A stretch of 64,000 nucleotides of DNA from Rugalucina vietnamica (Eukaryota > Mollusca > Bivalvia > Lucinida > Lucinidae), in assembly GCA_964017185.1 (NCBI GenBank), contig OZ024876.1, positions 13,021,726-13,085,725 of the forward strand. The letters are read 5' to 3'. Shown here piece after piece: positions 40,101-51,574 of the stretch. The notes under the pieces were generated by a model, which had not been told where the DNA came from, made no database searches, and saw nothing but the letters and a program-made list of their open reading frames with translations. The translations under genes and the position numbers were made by a program. Position 1 is the first letter of the stretch; every line of letters starts with the position of its first letter.

Positions 40101-43100
40101 AGAGGACCATTAGCCATTGCCACATACAAAATATCAAAGCTGTGGGCCCTGTGGTTACAGAGAAGAAGATTTTTTAATTTTTTTCCCATAGCAAGTCTAT
40201 GGAGACTATCAACCCCCGGGGCGTGGCCAAATTTGACCCCAGGGGCATGAATGGCATAATTTATGTAGAGGACCATTAGCCATTGCTACATACCAAATAT
40301 CAAAGCTGTTGGCCTAGTGGTTTCAGAGAAGAAGGATTTTTTTAGTTTTTTTCCTATTGTAGGTCTATGGAGACTATCGACCCCCGGGGCGTGGCCAAAT
40401 TTGACCCCAGGGGCATGATTGGCACAATTTATGTAGAGGACCATTAGCCATTGCCACCTACAAAATATCAAAGCTGTGGGCCCTGTGGTTTCAGAGAAGA
40501 AGATTTTTTTTTTTTTTTTTTCCCAGAGTAAGTCTATGGAGACTATCAACCCCCGGGGCGTGGCCAAATTTGACCCCAGGGGCATGAATGGCACAATTTA
40601 TGTAGAGGACCATTAGCCATTGCTACATACCAAATATCAAAGCTGTGGGCCTAGTGGTTTCAGAGAAGAAGATTTTTTTAGTTTTTCCCATTGTAAGTCT
40701 ATGGAGACTATCGACCCCCGGGGCGTGGCCAAATTTGACCCCAGGGGCATGGCTGGCACAATTTATGTAGAGGACCATTAGCCATTGCCACATACCAAAT
40801 ATCAAAGCTGTGGGCCCTGTGGTTTCAGAGAAGAAGATTTTTTATTTTTTTTCCCATAGTAAGTCTATGGAGACTATCGACCCCCGGGGCGTGGCCAAAT
40901 TTGACCCCAGGGGCACGAATGGCACAATTTATGTAGAGGACCATTAGCCATTGCTACATACTAAATATCAAAGCTGTGGGCCTAGTGGTTTCAGAGAAGA
41001 AGATTTTTTTAGTTTTTCCCATTGTAAGTCTATGGGACCTATCTGTTGCCATGGAAACCACAATTTTGATACAATCTGCTCCAAAACCTAATGCCATCAA
41101 TCCCCCAACCCAATTATGGTTCACATTAAATTTGATCAAGATCGGCCTACTAGCTTCAGAAATATTCTTCTTTGAAATTGTGGACGGACGACGGACGGAC
41201 GACGGACGGACGGACGACGACGGATGCCTGCTTATCCTATGAGCTCACCTGTGAGCCTTCGGCTCAGGTGAGCTAAAAAAAGTGACAAAAATTAATCTGA
41301 GGAGTATATCCCAACCACATGCATATCTTCAAAGCATGTTCACAATGTCTGCAAAGTTTCCAAAGTATCGGTATTAAATTGTAGGAGGAGTTGCGCACAC
41401 AAGGTACCCTCTATCCATTCACTAAAATGCCCCAAAAAATGAATAAGTTCAAATTGTGAAAAAAATGACAAAAAAATAATCTAAGAATTATATCCAAACC
41501 ACATGCATATCTTCAGACCATGCCCATAACACATGTAAAATTTAAATGAATTGGCATGAAACTGTAGGAGGAGTTGCGCACACAAGGTACCCACTGCCCA
41601 TTCACTTTCATTGTGAAAATGCCCGAAAAATGGCTAAGTTCAAATTGCGAAAAAAAGTGACAAAAATTAATCTGAGGATTATATCTAAACCACATGCATA
41701 TCTTCAAAGCATGGTCACAACATCTGTAAAGTTTCAAGAGAATCGGAATAAAACTGTAGGAGGAGTTGCGCACACAATGTACCCACTATCTATTCACTTT
41801 ATCAAGAATTAAAAAGGGAAATAACTCTCAAAGAATGGGCCCCTAGCCCCTTGAATTTACCTGAAAGAAAAAATACGGGTCCTCTTAATTTTCATATACA
41901 AACTACATACCAAATTTCAAGATCCTAGCTCTAACGGTACCTGACCGAGTGCTAAGCGTTACTCACGCATCACAGACTCACACCACCCACGGACAGACCC
42001 AAACCAATATGCCCCCTCAACTTCTTCGATGAGGGGGGCATAAAAAGTGGGGTTTAAGGGGGTATACATTTCACGGACATGTTTTCCTGCTGATTCCGAT
42101 TTATGGGAAGTTGTTGTCAGACAGCAATTTATTACCTATTGTCCCATATTGATTTTATCCGAGTTGGTTTTTCTCAGTTGCGTTGGTTGTTTCAAGAATA
42201 CCAGTATGAATAAGAGAACGTTAAAACTTGGACAAAGTTTTCTAAACTTACACCTCTTCGGGAAGCATTCCTCACTCCGCAAAGCTCAAAAGCATGCAAA
42301 AGCAGTTTGTTTTCCAAACAACTAGTTCACCCAAGTTTCCTCATTTAAAGAAAATTGTTACATGTATGTTCAATCTTCAAGGTTGTATAAAGTCTCACCA
42401 TTGCCCACGTTATGTTTCTAGCATTGTGACCCAAAGAGACAACTTTAAGGTTACAAGGCATTTATAAATGTATATGTAAGTTTAACATTCCTGTCAACTT
42501 TTTTTTCTATCAAGAAACTTTCTTTGGATAATTTTCTAATGGCTAAGGAGTCATACGAAAACCCCCTTCATGCAATAACAAAGACACGTACTAGAGGGCT
42601 TTTATTTTTGCTTCAAGGACAGAACAAATTCTTCTTTTTAAATACATTTCAAGCTTCTAGCCTTCTGCAATCGTACATGAAGGTTTGTGTTAGGCATGGT
42701 CAGGAATCATGAAGACAGGTTTTTGCACGATGCTACTCAATTATGACTTGGGCCGATGCATATGGAAACCCAACAATCTGCGTATGCTACACAGACAGTA
42801 CAACCCTTCCTCTTCATAAATCCAAAATTTCAAGCTTAGAGCTATTTTGCATGGCCGTACAGCCTGGTTTGTGTAGGATCTGGTCGGAAACCCAAATTTT
42901 TGTTTTTCTAATGCGAAGCTCACTTACGATTGATTCTGCCGTGAGCTCTGTATGTTCGCCTCCTCATCTTGGGTGCAGCATTTACCATGATGTGTTCAAC
43001 GACTAAATGATCTGTGTCTAAACCCTACAATAGAAAATGCATGCAATCTTCATAAGCTTCATAAAAGCAAAAAATATTTTCCTACCTACCCACTCTGAAA

Positions 43101-46100
43101 TTTTGTGGACACATAAATATAAGCCAAACGGGACTAGCCATTAAATCAGCAAACCTCAAAAGGTTTTCATCCCCAAACAATTTCAGTTTCATTTATTCCT
43201 ATAAAGTAAAATGTCTGCTCAACACAGTACATGTATTACAGGAAGTGATGTCATACGGTTAAAACACCTAAACAATAAATACATGTAAAATTAACATATG
43301 CAAACACAAACCATAGAGGGACAGCTATGCAAGGATCTGTACATGCTTTAACTTTAGCGCTCTCTGGTCTAACTTTATCAGTGATTTATTTACAATCCTA
43401 ATTCCTATAGGTATGGTTCAACTAAATGAGCCACACCATGAGAACATCAACATTTTGCATATGCGAAACCAAACGCAAAGATCAGCTTCGCAGTGACTGC
43501 CAAGCTGATCAGCGCCTTTGTTTTCGCTACACCTATAGTACTATCCCTCTTCTTCTTAGATCCCAAATTTTAAGCTTCTAGCCTGCTTCTGAGATTGCAC
43601 ACGACAGTTTGTGTCGGACCTCAGAAACCACTGTTGGTATTCTCATGACATGGCTCAAATTGATTCCTCCAATAATGACATCAGATGTTCACAGATTATT
43701 TTCTGAGGCCATTGTGAGAAATTTGCTCATTTTGGGGGATGGGGGGGGGGGGGGGGGGGGGACACAAATCACAATGAAATTGGTTGAGAGGAATTTCACC
43801 AATGTCTGTTGAACGTGAAATTTTCTCTATGATATTACAAAGCGAAATTAACCCCTGAATAGTGTAGTACAATAATTTTTGTGAGTTTTGGGACTTGGAC
43901 TACAAGAAATTGCGAGTCCCCAACTGCAAAACTTTGAGTCTGTGTCTCAAGACCAACAGAAACAATCACTGCTTCGTAACTGAACCTTCAATCCTCTAGC
44001 AATCCGAGCCACGTCATCAGAAAACCGCATTTTTGCCTATGCGAAAACAAAGCCGCAGATCAGCTGTGCAGTTACTGCACAGCTGATCAGCACCTTTGTT
44101 TTTGCTAAATGGATAAAACAATTCCTCTTCTTCCTAAATACGGCATTTCAAGCATCTAGCCTTCTTCTATAGCTGCACAGGCCGGTTTGTGTCAGACTTC
44201 ATCGGAAACCCCGAAGACCAGTTTTCTCAAGTCGCGGCTCATACAGTAACAGCCTCATGTGTCAGACCTTGTCAAAATTCTCCACAACTTTCTTTTGGAA
44301 AGCCTGCCCCATGTACATACTTTGGACCATGTCTGACACAAACCAGCCTATACAGTCCCAAAGGAAGGCTAGAAGCTTGAAATTTCGTATTGAAAAAGAG
44401 GGGATTGCAATATGTATGAAGCGAAAGCAAAGCGCTGATCACTTGTGTATCGTCACATGCAGTGATTCGGTTTTTCTCTCTCAATAAAACAGATTTTTCT
44501 TAGATAGGCATTACCTTGAGTTCTGCATTACTCTCAGCATTCTTTATCAACTGGAGAAGAAACTCTGCACTCTTCTTGGGCCACCTTCCCTGGATACACC
44601 CAAATGCCTTGGCCTGTTACAACAGAAATATGACAGCATTGAGCTGCATCATCAGAAAACCAACATTTTGCATATATGAAAACAAAGACGTAGATTAGCT
44701 TCGCAGTAACCACAAAGCTGATCTGACAGCACCTTTGTTTTAGCTACACAGATAGTACAAATCATCTTTCTAAATCCAAAATTTCAAGCCTCTAGTCTAG
44801 CCTTCTGTGACTGCACACTCTGGTTTGTGTCAGACCTGTTGGAAAAGCACATTGTTGGTTTTCTCATGATGCCGCCCATTTTTATTGTAAGTAGATTACA
44901 GGCACCATGAAATGAGCCGCCTCATGGGAAAACCAACAATGTGGTTTCCGACCAGGTCCGACACAAACTGGCCTGTACAAGCACAGGAAAGAGCTAGAAG
45001 CTTGAAATTTCGGACTTAAGTAGAAGAGGAATTGTACTATCCGAGTAGCGAAAAAAAAAAGAGCTGATCAGCTTCGCGGTCACCGCGAAGCTGATCTGCG
45101 CCTTTGTTTTCGCCTATACAGAATGTTGGTTTTCCCATGAGGCGGCTCAAATGCCAGTTTGTGGAGACAAACCCTGCCCAGAGATCCCTCACTCATAGTT
45201 TCCATTCTATCTCACCATCTCCTTGAATTTTGAGGAGGGCAGTGGAAGGTCTCAGGAGTTCAACAACTACCCCCGCCATTTAGTATCCATGAACCAACTC
45301 TCCAACAAGTATTGGTTAACCAGGCTGCCCAGTGCAGTTTGGTACAAAATATATATTTTGGGCTTCAAAAAACAGGAAGTTTATGTCCAAAAAATAGGAG
45401 GAAAATAGGAAATTATCGGCCTAAAATGGCTTTTTTATAGCATTGAAAACCATAAATATTAACATAGCAGCAAGAAGGCAAATCTTACTGGTGTAATTTT
45501 GGTATAGGTGTGTGATCCATTATTTTAAAACCTACTAAAGTTGTAGAAGTAATTTACTTCACGAGATTATCTTGTTTTCTGATGAAGAAAAAATACTTTA
45601 TTTATCAAGTTACGAGCGAGCGAAGCGAGCGACGAAAAAAATGAATGCCAAAGACATCAAAACTGGCATTTCAAACCAAAATTCCATGATTTTTCCTTGA
45701 TATTTCATTATTATCTGCAGCATTTTGAAAAATATAGGAATTTGATGGAAAAAATATAGGATTTGGGATCAAAATATAGGAAAAAATAGGAAGCCCTGAA
45801 AATATAGGAAAAAATAGGAAAAATAGGAGCACTGGGCAGCCTGGAACTTAACACACAACAGTGGCTCCATGACTGTGTTGTTTTCAATGATGGATTTGAG
45901 AGCCCTAAATTAAGACAATTTTCTAGACCTTTTTCATCGTAGAAGTGTGAAAGGTGAAGGTTAGACCATGCTAGCATATTATATGAAGTACATGTTGTTT
46001 GCCTGATATATGCATGTGTCCAAAGACTTTGACAGAATATGAAGGCTCCAGCCTAATCTGAGCCGCATCATGATAAAACCAACAATCAGCACATGCGAAA

Positions 46101-47676
46101 ACAGTAACTGCAAAGCTGATCATCACTTTTGTTTTCCCTACTCAGATAGTACAATTCCTTTACTTTCTTAATAAAAAAATTTGAGCTTCTAGCAATCTTC
46201 CATGACTGTACAGACCAGTTTGTGATGCACCTGTTCGGAAACCACATTGTTGGTTTTCTCATGACATGGCTCAATTCTAATGGCCAAATTACCTGTGCTT
46301 TTCTGCCAACAGTCCCATTAAATCTTCTGAAGGGTACCACCTCCTTCTTAGCAGTTACATTCTTCAGGTACTGTTTTGCTCTCCGTACATGTAAGTGCTT
46401 GATGGCCTGGGCTGTTTCACGGGTGTTCTGAAATACAGGTGAAACCATTAATCCTGATGCATCGAAAATCGAGTACTCTGCTCCTGAATCGAATCATAAT
46501 TCACACTTGACTGGTTCGAATATGATAAAAGTATGTTTTAACCCTAGCTTTGATAAATCCATTAATAAATTGATTTCTGTATATATTTGTCACTTTATAA
46601 TGAAATTCATATTCAGTCTTTTCACTTTTGATATACCTTGCCAAAAACTGAGTCACATACTAAAGCTACAATATCCTCCAGAGTCAAGAACATTGTGGTT
46701 TGAATGCAAGTAAAGGTAATCAACTTTGGAATAAAGTGTCTGTAGATATGTTTAAAATGCTGAAATATTAGAAACCATGTCAATATATCAATGATGATGT
46801 CATTTAGTTGTTCCAATTGTTTCTAAATAGTGTTTGACCAATTAAGGTTAAGCTTTAATGTAGCTTATGTTATTAATGTGTAAAATTGGTGTAAAATACA
46901 TGTACCAACAATATGCTCCTTGAGGCTGTCAAGCAGTGGGCTTATGCACATGTGGCCATGTGCTCATTAGAACGAATACAGTATTTTCTAAAAGTAATTA
47001 TGTACATGTATGCAAAAGAACAGGCTTTCTTATAAGATAGAAAATACTGAGCCAATAAAGATAATAGGTAAAACTTTACTTCCTTTAACCTTACCTTAAA
47101 GTGGACCCGCAAATAGGAACCTCTTGCTTTGGCAGCTGAAATAATATTAGCCCAAATTAACAATTGCAGATATAAAATTTGATGTGTAGTACTTATTAAA
47201 ATTGATAGAAGGTCAGTCTGATAAAGTGGTAAAATATTGTTCCAACTTTTAAGGATCTACAAATTGTCAAAGGTCATTTTTCAAAGACCAAATCACAGGT
47301 ATCATTCTCAGGACCAGTGGTCCTCTGGTTCTTTATACAGGTAAAAATCATACAAGTATTAGATTTTGGCAGAGGACAGACCCTAAAGATATTTGGATTC
47401 AGTAAGAGTTAAAACCACTATCCATGTTTTACATCACAGATGTACTGCTTCAGGTGATGATTTTAAACATTTTGCTGGCTGGTTAAAGAGTGCAACCAAA
47501 TACAATTACAATTAAGTCAGCCTTTGAAACACTGGGCTCTGTGAAAAATTGTATGAAAAAAATGTATGAATCGTGAAGTTTAGCATCAGTCCCAAGATGA
47601 GCTTGGGTGAAAGTTTGATATTTACTGTATACTTACATTTGGTTGGATTCTCGGGCTCTGATGCGTACCGAGTCAT
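37000..47676 (-). CDS. RPL17: 60S ribosomal protein L17 (uL22), six coding exons, complete
   Basis: RPL17/uL22 is a large-subunit protein that binds 23S/28S rRNA and lines the nascent peptide exit tunnel. Joining 47676-47637, 47135-47095, 46427-46293, 44613-44515, 43024-42928 and 37148-37000 on the - strand gives 186 residues, close to the 184 of the human protein. Family landmarks are all present: an N-terminal [65 protein letters not shown], the highly conserved [20 protein letters not shown] tunnel-loop region, and a Lys-rich SQKKLKKQK tail. All junctions are AG/GT. The ATG at 47676-47674 lies 5 nt after an acceptor (TCTTTTCAG), so a non-coding first exon lies further upstream and I could not place it. 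No frame damage is seen, so this is an expressed-looking gene and not a processed pseudogene. Confidence 0.97.
37611..41278 (-). mobile_element. GCTCAC element (- orientation) with 165-bp tandem units
   Basis: Starts with AGAGGACCATTGGTCC (complement of the family 3' end) and closes with GCCTTCGGCTCAGGTGAGCT. The body is about nine units of about 165 bp with CCCCGGGGCGTGGCCAAATT and AGAGGACCATTAGCCATTG. Confidence 0.78.
38152..39822 (+). mobile_element. GCTCAC element (+) inserted in the previous one
   Basis: AGCTCACCTGAGCCGAAGGC to CAGGTGAGCGTTCTCAGGAC. It interrupts a 165-bp unit at GGGCCTAG|TGGTTTC. It has three internal units with GGTCACATGACCAAGATGGC. Confidence 0.82.
42100..42922. other. 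RPL17 intron 5, proximal part: decayed MITE, otherwise nothing clear
   Basis: A GAGCC MITE without its hairpin runs from about 42743 to 42922 (AAACCCAACAATCTGCG to GCGAAGCTC). 42510-42720 is a more decayed relic. 42100-42500 shows nothing. Confidence 0.5.
42928..43024 (-). CDS. RPL17: RPL17 coding exon 5
   Basis: A 97-nt exon encoding [20 protein letters not shown] and [12 protein letters not shown], ending in phase 1 with GTAAGT. The decayed GAGCC MITE end starts at intron position +6, directly after the donor hexamer. Confidence 0.96.
43040..43420. other. RPL17 intron 4, nothing recognised
   Basis: No repeat or ORF support. I could not see a convincing C/D or H/ACA snoRNA by eye. Confidence 0.4.
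43428..43656. mobile_element. GAGCC MITE, full length, TSD AAAT
   Basis: GAGCCACACCATGAG to CATGACATGGCTC, AAAT on both sides. A poly(G) run lies nearby at 43739-43760. Confidence 0.86.
44006..44240. mobile_element. GAGCC MITE, full length, CTGTGCAG-type hairpin
   Basis: GAGCCACGTCATCAG to AAGTCGCGGCTC, with hairpin CTGTGCAGTTACTGCACAG (perfect). No clear target duplication. Confidence 0.82.
44515..44613 (-). CDS. RPL17: RPL17 coding exon 4
   Basis: A 99-nt phase-0 exon encoding [20 protein letters not shown] to NAESNAELK, with a TGTAACAG acceptor and a GTAATG donor. Confidence 0.96.
44641..44880. repeat. GAGCC MITE, diverged
   Basis: GAGCTGCATCATCAG to CATGATGCCGCCC, immediately beside RPL17 exon 4. 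Confidence 0.6.
44914..45148. mobile_element. GAGCC MITE, full length, TSD AAAT
   Basis: GAGCCGCCTCATGGG to CATGAGGCGGCTC, AAAT on both sides, hairpin CTTCGCGGTCACCGCGAAG. Near consensus. Confidence 0.9.
45321..45843. mobile_element. hAT-like non-autonomous element
   Basis: Perfect 15-bp inverted ends CAGGCTGCCCAGTGC / GCACTGGGCAGCCTG, in the CAGG...CCTG style of hAT elements. It is AT-rich inside with repeated AAAATAGGA; no transposase. The target duplication is not clear. Confidence 0.65.
46060..46272. mobile_element. GAGCC MITE, hairpin half deleted
   Basis: GAGCCGCATCATGAT to CATGACATGGCTC, 20 nt from the RPL17 exon 3 donor. Confidence 0.75.
46293..46427 (-). CDS. RPL17: RPL17 coding exon 3
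   Basis: A 135-nt phase-0 exon encoding [18 protein letters not shown] through [20 protein letters not shown] (46060-46272) begins 20 nt into the downstream intron. Confidence 0.96.
46430..47090. other. RPL17 intron 2, nothing recognised
   Basis: AT-rich; no repeat or structure that I can support. Confidence 0.4.
47095..47135 (-). CDS. RPL17: RPL17 coding exon 2
   Basis: A 41-nt exon encoding (S)[13 protein letters not shown], with a TTTCAG acceptor and a GTAAGG donor. Confidence 0.95.
47637..47676 (-). CDS. RPL17: RPL17 coding exon 1
   Basis: Encodes [13 protein letters not shown] plus one base, with a perfect GTAAGT donor. Upstream on the - strand is TCTTTTCAG followed by ACCAGG and the ATG. 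Confidence 0.95.
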
Positions 47677-47699
47677 CCTGGTCTGAAAAGATAATAAGA

Positions 47700-49015
47700 G
47701 CTGCTGCACAGGAGATCCAACAATCTGCATATACGAAAACAAAGGCGCAGACCAACTTCGCGATAACCGCAAAGCTGATCAACGCCTTTGTTTTCCCTAC
47801 ACAGATAGTACAACTCTTCTTCTTAAATCCGAAATTTCAAGTTTCTAGCCTTTTTCTGAGACTGTACAGGGATACAGACTAACTATTTTTTTATAGGGGC
47901 AAGCTGGGCCCCTAAAAAATGAAAACTCGGGGCCCACATGAAAACTTAGGGGCCCACATTTTTATTCGCGTAAAATGGGCAAATGCATCAAAATTTATTC
48001 AAGAACATCAACAATAATATTAATAACAGTGTTCCAGTGTTCTGTGGTTTCCCTTACGCATTCTTGACGCTCAAGATCTGAAAGGCACTGAAAAGTTTAT
48101 CAAATCTGAGACAATATAGGCCTAATCTTGTTTAAAAAAAGTGCATGGCATGGATACAAGTTGAATGGGTTAAAATTACAATATGATTGTTTCTTTTTCT
48201 CTCTATCATTTCTCCTATCTCTGAGTCACTAAGAGAGTCTCAGTTCATCTGGAAGGCAACATTGGCTCAGGCCTAAGAAACTGTTTGTTTGACATTGGTG
48301 ACCCAGGGTCTCACATGAATGCGTCATTCGGTTGCCATTTTAATTGTATTTACAATGTTTTTGTCAAAAGCTAAAACTCGTCAGATCCATACTGGGCCAG
48401 GCAAATCGGCAGATTTTTAGTTTAAATTCAAGAAAGAAGAGCGGTTGTCATGCTCAAGATCGATGCTTGTTCGCATGATTATCAACCATAGTCGGAAAGT
48501 CTTTCCATGATTTATAGAAAAAAGCCTCTTTCATCCGGAACAAACAAACAAAATTCTTAGCATGATCGTAATTCAGTAACTGATCGAACTGTCAACTCAA
48601 GAAGTGTGCGCATGTCTTTTGGACACTTGCTAGACTGCTTTACTGGCGAGTTTATTGTTACACATGCGCAGTGGATTGGCCGATTTGCATACACCCTTGT
48701 GATTAGTCGTCTAAATATATTCGGCGTCTGGTTCACAATATTTTACTGCGATAGATTGCAGATATTTTGCGACATCGAATACCAGTCAAAATAAAACCTA
48801 ATGGAAAAAATGAACCGAAACGGACAGTTTCGGGACGTTACGCTTCGCAGCGTAGTCGCTAACTGGGCGAGCGTCTCTTTAATTTTAGGGGCCCAGCCCG
48901 ATTTTTACTCGCTGTGGGCGAGTGGGCGACCGCTAATCTGTATCCCTGCTGTACAGACTGGTTTTGAGTCAGACCTGGTTGGAAACACAAATTGTTGTTT
49001 TTCTCATGCAAAGGC
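47700..49015. mobile_element. GAGCC MITE split by a 1.1-kb insertion
   Basis: The left part to 47866 carries the hairpin CTTCGCGATAACCGCAAAG. The right part (48954-49015) has CAGACTGGTTTTGAGTCAG and the end GCAAAGGCTC. Confidence 0.72.
47867..48948. mobile_element. Non-autonomous DNA transposon, CAGGGATACAG ends, TSD CTGTA
   Basis: Inverted ends CAGGGATACAGACTA / TAATCTGTATCCCTG. CTGTA is duplicated at 47862-47866 and 48949-48953. GGGGCCCA-type blocks occur near both ends. No transposase ORF. Confidence 0.78.
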
Positions 49016-49128
49016 TCAAATGGCTGAACGCTTAGACCAGACTCAGAACAAGTCAGTTTTAGGGAGTATACTTCGATCTAGGTTTGTGATCTCCACTGAG
49101 GTTTGAAATATGCATGCATATAGACATG

Positions 49129-49133
<5 letters not shown>

Positions 49134-49160
<27 letters not shown>
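49134..49160 (+). repeat. Poly(A) tract
   Basis: About 27 A residues. A duplicated TTTTTTAACTGTGTA...ACTGA segment follows at 49430-49530. Confidence 0.85.
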
Positions 49161-49591
49161 CTGTAGTATACACTATACATGTATAAAGATAAAAATTGCA
49201 AAATTTTGTTTGATAAATCTGTAACAGTGTGTAAATTATGGTCATTTACTTTTTTACATACAACTGTTTGGAAAATTATTTTACAAAACCATTCTTTTGG
49301 CCTAAATGATTTATATGTGTGGTTCGGACTGGTTAGGGTTAGATACAAACTCATTTTATATGTGAGTACCCCCCACCCCCAACTACGGGTACCTAAACAA
49401 AGACTTGTGTCTTGACCGGAGCCTGTAAACCTTTTTTTTTTTTTTTAACTGTGTATTGAGTCAACTGACCATTACCGCAGGATTTTTTTTAACTGTGTAA
49501 TGAGTCAATCATTTACTGACCCATTACCACAGGAATTATGGCTTGCTCATAAAGCGCAGAGTCAACATTCAGTCATCACATTAGTTGCCTG

Positions 49592-50158
49592 TTGAAATAC
49601 TTTGGCCTTACACATGTTTGGGACAATAAAACAACACTATCTGTCCCAAGACTAATGCATGCTGCGAAAAAGACAATGTTTAGTAGATATGAACAATTCT
49701 TTTATGCCTTTATTCAGGGATCCTTTCTTAAAGAGAATTGTACTAATAAATTAAGAACTTATTGCACATTTAAGAAAACATACAACTTTGAAAATTATTT
49801 ATGTGTGTCTGTTGAAAAGAAAATTGTTTCACAATATTCAAGATTTAGATTGTCAAATCACCAATTAAATATTGAAGTTGCTAGATATTCTAGAACGCCA
49901 GTTACTCAACGAACATGCAATATATGTTCTTCTTCTGAAATCGAGGATGAATTTCATTTTCTATGTATTTGTTCTAAGTATGCTAATCTGAGAAATATTT
50001 TTTTCGAAGATATTGGTAAATTTATTGTTGACTTTGATACATTAAGTTTACACGAACGATTTGTGATGTTACTTAGTTCTCAGCAATCTGACGTTAATTT
50101 GCTAGTTGTAAATTATGTGAATAAATGTTTTGAACTTAGAGCCATGCATCAGGAGTAG
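49592..50158 (+). pseudogene. LINE ORF2 C-terminal fragment with CCHC-like zinc motif
   Basis: A 188-codon open frame. The middle has RTCNICSSSEIEDEFHFLCI followed by C, the C-x2-C-x8-9-H-x3-C motif (RxCxxC...EDExHFLxxC) found after the reverse transcriptase in many animal LINEs, with NYLCVSVEKK and SRFRLSNHQLNIE before it. No RT catalytic motif is included, so this is a 5'-truncated copy. The open frame suggests a fairly young insertion. Family assignment needs a search. Confidence 0.75.
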
Positions 50159-50353
50159 TCATGTCAAGACTATTATCTATATATAGAAGTACCATTCAAT
50201 TATTCTTTTTCAAACAAACTTGAATTGGTAGTTTTTTAATATTTAGTCTATGTGACGTCAATGTTGATTCCAGCCTCATATGACGATACAAAATAATAAA
50301 ACAGGGATTCGCTCTTGTTTTTGCTCTTGCGATTGGTTGTGGATACTCTTTAG

Positions 50354-50997
50354 CAGGTCGGGTTGAAACGTGAAAATGAGTATATACCTATTTTTGAGTA
50401 TATACTTAGTTTTAAGGATAGCAGCTCATACTTAGAGATAGGAAAATCAATGCAGAAAATTAAATTATGACTTTACACAGTAAAGAGAAAGAGTTGCAAA
50501 ACCATACTTGGCCAGTTGTTAAAGGTTCATATACACTTTCAGATTTTTAAATAATTTTCAACTTCTACCGTTGCATTTTCTGCATTTTGAAGGAAACATG
50601 CATTTAAGATATGTATGAGACAACCCCTTGAATTTCACACAAATACACACCCTTCTCTCACTTAGTATAGATACCTCCCACTGGGATATTCTCAAAGTAA
50701 ACAATGATTAGTAATAATCAATAAATCTTCAAATGGGAAAATACATACAAAACAAAAAGCGTGCTAACACAACAATGCATCGGTAGATGTTAAAAATTAT
50801 TTTAAAATGTGAAAGTGTATATGACCCTTTAACAACTGGCCAAGTTTGGTTTTGCAACTCTTTCTCTTTATTGTATAAAGTCATTAGTTAGTTTTTTGCA
50901 TTGATTTTCCTATCTCTTAATATGAGCTGCTATCCTTAAAACTAAGTATATACTTAAAAATAGGTATATACTCATTTTCACGTTTCAACTCGACCTG
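50354..50997. mobile_element. MITE with about 200-bp inverted arms, TSD TTTAG
   Basis: Ends CAGGTCGGGTTGAAACGTG / CACGTTTCAACTCGACCTG, with arms extending through ATGAGTATATACCTA and GCAAAACCA. TTTAG occurs at 50349-50353 and 50998-51002. Confidence 0.85.
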
Positions 50998-51002
50998 TTT
51001 AG

Positions 51003-51478
51003 ATCCGTTTCAGTGAGACGGGTGTAGAGGGTGCTCATACCCTTTGTCTTGGTCATTGAAAGAAAATACAACTCAATCTTTTAATAGAAAAAATAGCTAT
51101 TTATTCAAGGCGTTACATAGACATATTTTGCATGTAGACATGATATCATACATATAATTATATTTGGCCCCTGTTTGATTCCAGCTGGTAGTTACAATGT
51201 GTGATGTTTGTGAAGGTGGATCCAACTACTTTGTTTCATGTCATCCGTTGTTTGTGGCCTTTTATATACTTCTGGGATGCATAAATGTTACACAGAGGTC
51301 TGTGTGGGGCCACATGCAGTATGGACGAATTTTTGAGATTGAGTGGTTTGATACACTAGTTAGTACATGTACTTTAGTGACGTCATTACATATATGTTTT
51401 TCATGTCATGTCTGTTATGATACTATATGTTTTGGATTATTTGCAGAATAAATTTTGAATCTTTGAATCTTTGAATGC
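51003..51478 (+). repeat. Possible LINE 3' end with TTGAATC tail
   Basis: Ends in AATCTTTGAATCTTTGAATG, the microsatellite-type 3' tail of CR1/L2-like LINEs. An 84-codon frame at 51197-51451 has no recognised domain. Confidence 0.4.
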
Positions 51479-51489
51479 CACAACGAACG

Positions 51490-51572
51490 ACAACCCGGCT
51501 GAGGATTGAACATGGGACCTCTGGGACCGGAGTCCGACACTCTACCCCTGCGCCACTCAGTCCGCTCCACAA
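51490..51572 (-). repeat. tRNA-like sequence (SINE head or tRNA pseudogene)
   Basis: On the - strand TGGCGCAGGGGTAGAGTG resembles an A box and GTTCAATCCT a B box. The acceptor ends do not pair, so it is not a working tRNA. A second A-box-like stretch (TAGCTCAGTAGGGAGCG, +) is at about 51958. Confidence 0.5.
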
Positions 51573-51574
51573 TG

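Larger units (their letters stand above)
37507..42042 (-). mobile_element. ATGCCCCCAACTTC element (copy 2), split
   Basis: The complement of 27455-28330. The part to 37610 (AAAATGTGTTTATGAAACAC) resumes at 41279 (AGTGACAAAAATTAATCTG) and ends at TCAACTTCTTCGATGAGGGG. Confidence 0.75.
37300..42090 (+). mobile_element. GTATACC foldback MITE split by a 4.5-kb nested insertion
   Basis: The left part to about 37506 has GTGGGTACAC / GTACCCACAC and GGTATACCCCTGCAAACC. The right part (42043-42090) has AAGTGGGGTTTAAGGGGG and TATACATTTCACGGACATG. An uninterrupted junction is seen at about 2880-2960. Confidence 0.72.

Noticed and set aside
41157-41225. GGACGGACGACGG tract as a CRISPR-like or regulatory array
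   Set aside because: It is the ordinary low-complexity GTCCGTCC segment present near the start of GCTCAC elements (complement here).
45580-45600. CTGATGAAGAAAAA as another hammerhead
   Set aside because: CTGATGA is present, but no stem II or matching stem I and III can be formed.
48606-48794. 62-codon frame in the 47867-48948 transposon
   Set aside because: It has no similarity to a transposase and is too short; treated as chance.
51490-51572. Functional tRNA gene
   Set aside because: A and B box-like motifs exist, but the acceptor and T stems do not pair.
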